Shown: piece after piece, positions 50,501 to 61,445 of the stretch
Layout: each line of letters opens with the position of its first letter
Numbering within the stretch: the first letter of the stretch is position 1
From: Psoroptes ovis
Lineage: Eukaryota > Arthropoda > Arachnida > Sarcoptiformes > Psoroptidae
NCBI GenBank assembly: GCA_002943765.1
Contig: PQWQ01000006.1
Span: 3,286,001 to 3,350,000, forward strand
DNA length: 64,000 nucleotides
Reading direction: 5' to 3'
Made by a program: the position numbers and the translations under genes
Notes under the pieces: model-generated
Told to the model about the DNA's origin: nothing
Database searches by the model: none
What the model saw: only the letters and a program-made list of their open reading frames with translations

Positions 50501-53500
50501 TAGACAAATATTTTTTTCCTTAATGGACTGGTAAATCACCTGTGAAAAATTGAATGATAATTTTAAATGAAAAAAAATGACGAAAATATTAATCAAAATT
50601 GTTGAATTTTGAACACATTAAAAGTTTGAAAAAATGAAAAAGTAGAAAAAATAATGAATATCAAATTTAATTTATTCAGTAAATTTACTGATAATTAAAT
50701 TAATTAAAGTATATTGGAATTACCATTCAAAAAATACATATTATCAAACATTCAATCTTGAATGAATTGAATCGCAATATTGTCTTTGAACATAAGCAGT
50801 TTTAAGCATCTTTTCAATATTTTTTTTCTTTTCTAATCTCGAAAATTTCTTTTTAAATTGATAACCAGAAATTCATTTCATCTCAGTATGATTGATAAAT
50901 CTTGACATTCAGAAATTCATTTTCGATGATCAATTGATATGCAAACACATGAATTGAATCAAATTGAATGAAATTCAATCGAATAGTTTTTTTCCAAGAA
51001 GAATTAGCGAAAATCATTCATATTCAAAAAAAAATTGAATTGAATTAATTCAAATTGAATATTTTATGAAGAATGAAAATTGCAAAATAAGAATTCATCA
51101 TCAATGCTTTGGGTATCGTTGTCAACTTTTATTGACAATTTTTCAAATTTTTTTTTTCTTCATTTTTCTTCAAAGAATTCAAATGATGATGATGATGAAG
51201 AGAAGCAAAAAAAAAATCAATTCAAGATTGACAAAACTTTTTTTTTGTTGCTGTTGTTGAAAAATCTGCCATAAACAGAGATTATTTTCTTTTCCAAAAT
51301 GATCCAAAAAAAGTTAACTTTTCATTATTTATTTTCATTCATTTTATTTTCTGGTTGATCGGAATTGAATGAATGAGAATCCAAGAATGAATTTTGTTGA
51401 GAATTATTTTTTGAGAAAAACGAATTTCTTATTCATTGAAATTTTCTGCAGTTATGAATTTTTTCATTTTTTGTTTGCTTCGTTCAGATTCTGTTTGAAT
51501 CTTTCAAAAAAAATTATCCAAAAAAAATGAAAATAAAATAAATAAAAAGTGGACAATCACCAGCAACAACAGCAGCAACAATACAAATAAACGATGACAA
51601 AAATCAATGCTTGAATGATTTTTCATTTCATTTCATAGCAAAATTTTTCATAACGATTTTGTCTATTGAATTGCATTGAAGAAAATTTCAAAATTCTTCT
51701 GAATTCTGTTTTTTTTATTGAAAAATTCTCTCTCGAAAAAAAACATGATTGATTCTTGAAAATTTTGAGAATAATGATTTTCTTTAAGAAATTCTTTCTT
51801 CAATAAAAAAAATATGAAAAATTCCAAATATCAATTATCTTAAAGAAGCTTATGTATTTCTGCAAAGCATTGTGATATTCAAAAATTTTAAGTTTATATT
51901 TTTTTTCGTTTATTACGGAATTCGTTTTTGCTTGAAAAAAAAACAAATTTTATTCCCTACATTTTCCCATTAAAAAACGATAATGATGATGATGATGATC
52001 ATAAAATATTCTAAAGAAAAATATAAATAATATATTACATAATTATAGTTAATAAATAGCCATTCTCCCTGTCTCTCTGTCTTCTCTCGCCATATATCTA
52101 GCTTTGAAAACATAAAACATTTGAATCGGCCATAATTCTTTCATTATTTTGTTGAAAATATATTCTGTATTTGCATACATATTTGAAAACTTTTTTTTTG
52201 ATTCCACTTATCAAAATAATTACATCTTGAGATTATCATTTTCGTTGTATTTTATTCCGTATTTTTTTTGGCAACTTTTAGCTGAAAAAAAAGAGTGAAA
52301 AAATGGATTTTAATTTAGTCTGATTCAATATTTTTTTAGTGTTTTACAAGTTTTTATTTTAAATGAATAAAATTTTTTTGCTGCTCAACAAGAAAAAAAA
52401 CATTCAAATTCTCAATTTCTCATAAAGTTTTTTCGTTTCAAAAATTATATTTTCATATGATTTCCACTCTACTTTGTGTGTGTGTGTGTGTGTGGTGCAA
52501 AATTCATAAACTCAAAAGTTATCATAAAAAATTCGTAAAATGGTAAAACACACACAGGCATACATACACTCAATAATATTCTTTGCATTTGCATTTAAAT
52601 AGATTTTTTCGTAATTTCTTTTTATTTTTTCCAAAAACTTGAATCTCCAATCTGAATATTTAAACACTTTTTTTCATCCATTCACTTCATTCATTCGTTC
52701 ATTCATTCATTCACAAATGTGTTTCTGTTTGTTTGTAAAAATTTTGTCGCAGGCATTGAACGATAAAAAAATGAATTTTTTTTTCATTTTAAATTTTTAA
52801 TCATTTGGATTTAGTCAAGTTTAGTTTGAGTTTTAGTTTAGTTTGGATTGGTTTTTTTCATTTATTCATTCTTTCGTTCGTTCATTCATTTAGTTTTTTA
52901 ATTTTCAAATATTTTTTCAAACATTTCATAAGATAATCCTTTATTTTTTCATCTTTTATTACTTCTACTGCATTTGTATTCGTTGAAATATATGGAAAAT
53001 TATTATTATTATTTGCGATTCGTTTATATTCATTTAATAATAATTTCGAATGAAATTTCATTTCCCATTGCATTTCAGAAAATGAATGCATGAATATGTG
53101 TGTGGGGTATTTTTAAATTTTTAATGCGCTTTCATCGAGTGAAATAAGTGGAATAATTTCATTTTTTTTTCGAAGAAAAAAAATGTTGAATTTTCTATGT
53201 GTTTCTATGTCTTGAAATTCGATTTAAGAAAAATGAAAATTGAAGAAAATTTCATCGATATCAACATGAAAAATATATTGCTGAATATATATTAATATGA
53301 ATGAATATCCATTATTGGAAAATTTCATTTTAAATGAAAACGAAGAATCGAAGAAGAAAAAAGGGAAAAAAATTGAACATTTTTCATTTGGATTTCCATT
53401 TTTCAACATTTCATTTTCTTGAAATATTGAAATTCCGGTTGTTGTCATACATTTTAAACACATCGATTCATCGATGAAAATGCATTTAAAATTGTGTTGC

Positions 53501-56500
53501 ATTGAAAAAGATTTCATTTCGACAGAATAAGTTAAGGAAAAAAGGAGAAAAAAATTATATTAAAAATCAATATTTGATTTTTTTTCTTCCATTCTCCAAT
53601 TCATATTCGATGATGCGTTTTTTTTTCATTTAATATTTATTTATTACTTGTCTCCATTCTAATATATTATGTATGTTTGTGCTGTGCGGAATATGGAAAA
53701 AAGTGATCAAATATTGAATTTGAAATTTTGATTTTTCCATGAATTTTAAAATTTAAATTTTAAAAAATTTGAATTTGATAATCTTTTTTATATTATTATT
53801 ATTCGTATATGAATCGAATCGATTTACGAAATTGATCGATTTGAAATTTTAATTTTATTATTTTCTATTGGAAAAATGATATTTTCGATAAAAGCTTTGA
53901 ATAAATTTTCTTCCAATTTCCCATAATATAAAACAATTGGCAATTTTTTTTTTGTTTAAAATTGAAAAAAATTGTCATATTTTATGATGATATCTTTCAT
54001 CAATTTTATTTGTTTTTGTCAAATTTTTTTTTCCTTCTCAGAAATTTTCACCATATTATTATCGTCATTTGTCGTCGGTTTCGATCAAAAATAATATTGT
54101 TGTCAATATTCAATTATAATGGTTGATTTTTATCATTATTAATTTATTGAATATTCAAACTTTTTTTTTGCTGTTGATAAACATCACATTTGATGTTAAT
54201 GATTATGATCTCCAAGTGTAGAAAATTTTTTTTCTTCAAAATTTTCAATTTATTCATTTGAAAATTGCTTATGGCAATTGCAATTTAAATTTAAGCATCT
54301 TTTTTTTTTTCTTTTCTATGTCCATACAATAACATAACACAAATCAATACAATCATTATTATTATTTCGATTGATGATGCTATGATTCTGTTTCGATGAA
54401 TCGAGAAAAAAAATAATCGAAAAATGTAAATGATAATGATGATTTTGATTATTTTTTATTCATTTGAAATGAATAAAATCTAGCCAAACAACTAAGGTCA
54501 AAGTTCTTATATATTTTTCTCCTTTCAAAGTCCTTGAATAGTATAAGAATGAAATGGCCATTTCACTTTAGCTATTAACATCAGAGGACGTTAGTTGTTT
54601 CATATGTCTGAAAATATCCCAAAAATATTCAATTATCAATTGAACTTTTAATCAAAATTTGAAAAGATGTTTGAATTTGAATTTTTTTTTCGTCGATTTA
54701 TTTATTTTCATAATTAGTGAGATAACCATAACAAATTTATTAATAATTTATTCTTGGCAAATATCGACAACAAAACCAAATAAATAAATGAAATATTTTT
54801 AGGTAATATTTCGTACAATTGCCCTTTTAAACGAATGAAAAAGAATTTTTTTTTCTTGTCAAAAAGACATTAATATGGTAACAGAAATTAACGCCAAACT
54901 ATTAAGTGTAAAAATAATTAGTAATTTGAAAAAATTTCGGAAAAAAAGTTGAAAATTCCATCTTGAATTGCAAAAAAACAAGGTAATTATCAATATTTAT
55001 GATTCTGATTATGTTTATTATGTTTTTTCGAGTAATTTTACTTAATACTTCACGAGGGTTTCTTTTTTCTCATTTTTCTAAATTGAAAATAAACCGATTA
55101 TATGAATATTTTTTTTTCGCTTTGAATCGGTTGGTTGTGTGAGATATCAATCAAAGATTATAATGATTTGATGATAATGAAAATAATTTATTGATATTAA
55201 TATTGATAATGAAAATAATTATAATCATAATGATAATGACCACACCATAATTATTAACATTTGATTTGTCATTAACACCATCATCATTTTTTTTCGTTGT
55301 TTGATTCATTTTTGTATATATTATCATTTCACATCGTTTGGTAATTTGAGCTTATCAAATTCTAAAATCATTTGAATCATCATTTGTATGAAATTCGTCG
55401 TTTGTGAATTTGAAAAATATTTCAAATTCTTTTTGAAACAAAATCTAAAAACCACCTTTGACATCAATCAATTTTGATCAGTTTCATTCAATTATTCAAT
55501 TCATTCATTAAATTTTAAAATTTTTCTCCGACAAAAAAAATCCTTGATTAATTTCCAATTCTTAAGTTTTCTTTTTTTAATTATTTTATTTACGAATTTT
55601 CAATCTAGACAAATTACTAGTATTATAACATTGGAAAATGAATAAGAAAAAATTTTCGAAATCAATGACAATTTTTCTTCAATTCATTTATTATCCGTTT
55701 CTTTGAAATCAAATTGATTAGTTTTTTTCTTTCTTTTTCCTCTCGCTCAATAATGCTCATTGATTGATTAATTTTCATTATTCCTGTGAAATGAAATGAA
55801 AAGATTCATACCGAATGATCAATGTTTATGACCTTTTTCGATACTTGAAATTTTTTTTCTTCTTCAAAATTCAAATCATCAATTTAGACTGATTTAGATT
55901 CATATAATATATGAATGCATGTGCATAGATAAAATATTTGAATAATGAATAAGAATGAACAAGAGATTGAATCATTATTACAAATGATAATATTAAAAAA
56001 TTCAATGATTTACTATCATTCAAATTTCTTTTTTTTCCGTAACATTAAGCAACCAATGACCATTGTAACATGATGTTTTCAATGTAATCACGCTTTTTCA
56101 TTATTATTTTGTTTTGTTTTTATTTCTTGTTTGTCGATGATCAATGGACAGCAGCAGCAGCATCATCATCATTATAATCATCAGCATAATGGTTTCAAGA
56201 GTTGCCATTTAAATATTTTTATAATTGTATTATTACTTTGATAGCGAAGTAAATGGAGGGTATTTTCGTTTTGCATACAATTCTTTGTGCATTCGAAAAT
56301 TTAGTTTGAATATAAATACTTGAATACTGTTTCACATTGTAATCTGAATGTATTTATGAAGATTTTTTGAATTTTTTAAAAAACTACATTTCCATATTTT
56401 CAACATGATATTTTTGTGCAGAACTTTATTGGTATGTCCATCATAATCATCATTATGATCAACATTCATAATGATGTTCGACAAGCCTTGAGTTTTTGTT

Positions 56501-59500
56501 TTCTTCTAAATTCCTATTTTACATGTTGAATCCTTTTAATTCGATGAATTTCGCATGAATTTTTTTGAAATCATTCACATAATACATAGTTATATGTGTA
56601 TTCATGTATGAAAAGTGGTAATTATAGCTTATTAAAATGAATAATCACATATCTATTCATTTTACTGATATTCAAATGATTTTTTTTTTTTTTTTTGAAA
56701 TCTTGAAAATATGTGATTTTGAATAATTTAATTGAAAGAATTTCAATTCTCAAACCTGATTTCTATCCATCAAATATCCATAATCGAATTTACTTTGATT
56801 GTCATCGTTTCGTTTCGTTTTTTTTTCTGATTAGGCCATCTTAGATGAAAATGACATTAGCTTCTGGGCTTCTCTTATTTTTCCTCAAAGTAAATTACAT
56901 ACAATCCAGATAATTTTTTGTTATAATTTTGATTATTTCAATAATAGCATCAATGATATTATGAACATTAATGGATATGTCATTTGCAACCTTAAATTCA
57001 GTTCAAGAGATGCACATGAAAGAAAGAAATTGTAACAATCTTAATGATAATTTAATTTTTATAAGTGAACAGAAAAAATCTCTAATGATGTAAAGAGCAT
57101 TTTTATAATGCAACATTTCCCAATAGAATATTCTTTATGATAGCTGAAAAAATAATCATAATGATAGACAATATTAAAACAAAACCTTTTATACAAAATG
57201 CAATGAATGTAAATCTAATTTTCATTCAAGATCTCTGCTAAAACAGAAGCAAAGTCAAAATGTTTTTGAATTTTTTGTTTTGTTTTTGTTTCCAATAATT
57301 GATTTGCCATCAAATGGAGCATTATTTGTGCATTTTTTCAATGAAGAAAATTAATTACAATAATGAAATTCAAATGATGACCAAACCCGAAACACAAAAT
57401 AAACCGTTGGCGGCCAATTTTAATTTTTTGAAAATTGAAATGAAAAAAATTGATTGAAAAATTTGAAAAATGTTCAACAATTTCTTACATGGCAAAAGTA
57501 AAAAGATGGGGTCATCATCAATAATGATCATCATCGTCAATGTGTGCCAGTGTATTATATATTTGCATATTCGACATGAAGCAAAAAAAAAATGAAACAA
57601 AATGCTTGTTTATTTCAACCAGACAAGCCATAGGTTTGGTTTAATATTTTACATTTTTTTTCCTGTTTGTTTTTGCCAATACATTTCTCAATTTGAATTT
57701 TCAATATGCAATTTCAATTGTGACTCACCTGTGTGTGTTGCTTGTATGTGCAAATTTATTGTTATTGCGTTCATTTATTTTGCATTTCTTCTGGCTTCAA
57801 TATCGTATTTATTAGTATTTATATTCACAAAATATTCATATAATTTACATAAAATGTGAAAATGATACAAGATTTTTGCTTTTTTGTTTTTATCTTTTTC
57901 TACATTTTTCATTTTAAAACTGGTATTTTGTAGAGTTTTACATTACATTACATTAGGTAAAATAATGATAAACCGCCAAAAGCATCAATTAATGTTGGAA
58001 ACATAATAACCATATAAACAAATAAAAGCTATTATCATTATTGTTATTATTGACTATTATATTCATTCAATAGACAATAATAATAATAATAATCATTTTG
58101 TTTATTTCTAATGATTTCAATATTTTTTTTTCATTTATTTCTTATTATTCATTTCACATGCATAATATTTGCATGGTATTTTGTTGTTTTCTGGTTTTTT
58201 CGTCTTCATTTTACAACTGATTATTAAAAATTAAGGTATAATTTTTGTTGTAATAGTTAGTTATTTGGAAATGAATGATAAGTTTTTATTTCATCTTGTT
58301 TGTGGTCATTTTTAAATCTGTTTTTTTTGTAAATTTCTATTCACAAGAAAACAACAATATTCATTCGTTGTTTTGAATTTAATTGTCAAATTTAAATTTT
58401 TTCTCCGTCATTTGTTGATTTGAAGTTTTTTTAAATGTTATTTTTAGGCAAATCGGAGGGATTGGCTGACGCTATAGCGTTTCGTGTGTTGTTGTTGTTG
58501 TTGTTGTTGCTGATGATGATGATGACCAAACATCATCATTTTCGATAATAAAAAAAAATTTGATTATTCATTATCGATTCATTTTGCCCCGAATAGACAG
58601 CCGAAAACACTTTTTTTCTGGTCATTCGATACATTAAAATTCGAAAGAAAAAAATTCAAAATCGAATCGAAATTTGACAGGAAAAAAAATATGGTGAAAA
58701 TTTCATGGTCATTTAATTATAATGATGATTATTTTTAATGATAAGTTTTATTTGCTCCTTTGATTACAAACAAAAAAATTGCCAACAAAAATTGAAAAAT
58801 TTCAATAAATTTAAATTTAGGATTGGTTTATATGTGTATGCAAAATAGCTATTTTGCATCATCAAATAGGATAATTTAATTATTAATTTTTATCAAAGCA
58901 TTCATTCATTCATTTTAATGAATGAAAATATTATCATTTTGAATAATGTAAATAATCAATTATTTACATTTTTCTGCCCATAGGTGTAACAAAACTCCTA
59001 AATGAAATATTTATAAATTTGAATAAATAATATTGTGATTTAAATGTATGATGCATGAAGGCAAAAAATTCATTCGTTTTAAGCCATGTCATCATGTTGT
59101 CGCTGCTGCTTATCATTGATGCTGCAAATCGCATGTATAAAATGAGCGAAAATCAGAATTTAGCAATTTTTTCCATCTCTTTCTACGGATTTGCATATTT
59201 CCAATGTAATTAAATCAAAATAATTTAATTTAAGTAGAAAAAATCAAAAAATAAATGAAATGCATCAATCAAAAATCTTTGCGATTGATGATCAAATATT
59301 CAAAAACAGCCAAAAACTCAAACTCTCTAAAATGATAATCATTATTATAATGATGAATTAGATTATGAAACTTTTTCATTTTTTTCTTCGTTTTCTCAAG
59401 TGCATTTTCATTCATTCACATTTGCGGTTATTCGATGATTACATCTATCACATTATTCAGTAATCATCGATTATCATCATGTATATATTGAAATGGATAG

Positions 59501-61445
59501 GTAAAGATCTATTCGTTTTTATTTTTGTTGTTGAAAATAAATTCCATTCAATCTATTTATGCCTAGAAGCAGTGAATTCATGATTATGATAATCATGAAT
59601 TTTTTCTCTTTCTATTTCTTTTCCATTGCTTTTGGCAATTATTAATTTAATAATATTCAAATTTCAAATCACTGACTTGAAATTTCCTGAATAAAGAATT
59701 TGAATTCACCGAAAAAAATTGAGCAAAAAAATGAAACAATTATTTTTTGGAAATCAAAGAATTTGAATGAATTATTTGAAAGTATTAAAAATATTTCCAA
59801 ATTAAATATTATTCTTGAATTGAATGTGTTAAATATTTCTGTGAAAAAATTGAAATTAGTGAATTGAAAACAAATAATATACCATTAGATTAGAATATCG
59901 GTAGCAAATGATCATTTTCATAGTTTTTCATACACATTTTTGCCCCATAAACCAATGTGTGATAGCATTTCATTTCATTTTTCTTCTCCATTCGCAAAAT
60001 TTATTGTAGAATAATGTGAAAAAAAATGAAATTCAGGTGAAAAATCGAATGAAGAAGATAATGATAAATTATTTTCTTTTAAATACACACGCAATAATAA
60101 TAATGATGATGATAATATATGCTTTAGTAATGAAGAAAAAAAGAAGGCAGCTAAAAAAGTCATTAGTCCAGGTATGGAAAATGAAATAGGAATTTTTTTT
60201 ATTTTTCCCTATTTCATTTTCGATTAATTATTGTCTTCTGACATTTTCACAATTTCGCGTTTAACAAACAATTCGTTATGGCTGCTGTTTGGAATTTTCG
60301 ATTTTTTTTGCTGCAATTTCTATGCTCTCTTCGAAGAAATATTTTTTCCCAATTTTACCAATTAATAACTAACTACTGAGTTATTCTCAAGTAGTTCGAA
60401 TAGCTAATGTTAATTAGTACTAAGTTTTGTGTGTGTTTGTTTCTAAGGGTGAAGAAATGATGGGGAAAAAGTGAGCTTTTTGAGCTTCATTTTTTCCTAA
60501 TTTTTACCGTTCGATAGTGAATAAGTTTTTTCTATTTATTTATTTCCTCGATAGAATTTACGTTGAAATTCGTGCGATTCTTAATGAAATATTTTTTTCT
60601 GCTCTGAAAAAATGAATAGAAAACACAAAAAGAGTTCAGTTTCGATTATTATTTTCCATTCAATAATTCAATTGCTCAATAATAATTCAGTTAATTATAT
60701 TTCTATCATTTTCCGAATAGAAAAAAATAGAATAAATGAAAAAGCTCGATTCAATATTTCGGAAAATTTTCCGTTTATTCATTCATTGATTGAAACAAGG
60801 AATAAAAAATCAATTGATTCCTAATAAATTCTTTTTCAAAAATTTTCCATAAATTCTCTGAAGGTTTTGGATAAATTCAAATGGATTATTATTGAATTTG
60901 AATTTAGCAAAACATAAAAATGAAAATGATTTCAAAAATTTAATTCAATTTATTGATTATTCATTCATTATTTTGAGTTCAAAAAAAAAATCCATTTGAA
61001 TTAAAAAGTTTTTATTGAAATTCCAAGTTTTAATTCAGATATTTTATATTTTCAATAGAAATGATTTCCAATGAAAAAATATAGTCTCAAAATTGAATAA
61101 AAATTCAATGACTATCTCTTGTTCATTTGTCAACAGCTACTACTACTGCTTCGGCTGTTGCTGCTGTTGATGCTAAATGGTGAGAAAGCAGGTGTGTTTT
61201 TATGTGCATTCATTTTCTTCCCCGAAAATTTCCATTTAAATCAGAAAAATTAATGTATTCCTATCAATTAAAACCATTTGAAATTTTAATTTTAATTTTT
61301 TTTTCGTTCCTTTGAATTTTAATTGAAAATGTCCACTCTAAAAATTGCCTATAAACAAATTGATTCATTTTTTTCCATTATTTCTATGAAAATTTATTTG
61401 AATTTTTATTCATTTTACAGGCAATTCATCATTTTTCATTCATAA
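44597..61445 (+). CDS. Candidate split gene with small exons and long introns (unverified)
   Basis: I assembled this from intervals bounded by AG and GT that stay open in matching phase: 44597-44699 (ATG, ends phase 1 at GTATGT), optional 58448-58483 (36 nt, 1 to 1), 60037-60171 (135 nt, 1 to 1, donor GTATGG), 61137-61179 (43 nt, 1 to 2, donor GTGAGA) and 61421-61445 (stop TAA). The product would be 101 residues, or 113 with the optional exon. It starts MNRENLSPSIHTPLSPPL, then has one hydrophobic segment (IFLWLGVLSLVSYY) fitting a signal anchor or uncleaved signal. A strongly charged stretch follows (NEEDNDKLFSFKYTR, SNEEKKKAAKKVISP) and then an Ala-rich run (TTTASAVAAVDAK). I recognise no family. 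AT-rich DNA yields such intervals by chance, the acceptor before 60037 has a weak pyrimidine tract, and further exons may exist. Confidence 0.25.
46395..47302 (+). mobile_element. Internally deleted mauritiana-type mariner
   Basis: A 908-bp element with 28-bp inverted ends beginning TCAGGTGTACAAATATGAAG, flanked by TA on both sides (46393-46394 and 47303-47304). The ends closely resemble those of Drosophila Mos1. The remains of a transposase read on + in shifting frames: FHLNLTAAETDQMM (N-terminal helix-turn-helix part, about 46620), WDQRGVVHFELLELSETMKT (about 46770), an LLHCNAPHH where the catalytic Asp of LLHDNAPH is Cys, YSSDLAPSV where the third catalytic Asp is Val, and a C-terminal ENYGQYFE-like end. 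The central part with the first catalytic Asp is deleted, and stops and frameshifts are frequent. Full-length elements are about 1.3 kb. Dead for autonomous transposition. Confidence 0.92.
47305..58447. other. T-rich gene-free region, possibly intronic
   Basis: No convincing ORF, RNA gene or element. Contains (TG)10 at 52475-52494, a 17-T run at 56680-56696, and a segment at 54486-54600 with ten-base inverted ends (AAACAACTAA / TTAGTTGTTT). The + strand is visibly richer in T than A over long stretches, which suits intron sequence transcribed left to right. Confidence 0.4.
52475..52494. repeat. (TG)10 microsatellite
   Basis: Ten perfect TG units in otherwise AT-rich DNA. Confidence 0.9.
58489..58509. 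repeat. (TTG)7 microsatellite
   Basis: Seven perfect TTG units followed by GATGATGATGAT; directly after the GC-richer segment 58448-58483. Confidence 0.9.

Noticed and set aside
51066..51274. Overlapping 64-codon + ORFs
   Set aside because: Low-complexity Phe, Asp and Lys runs from repeats; no support.
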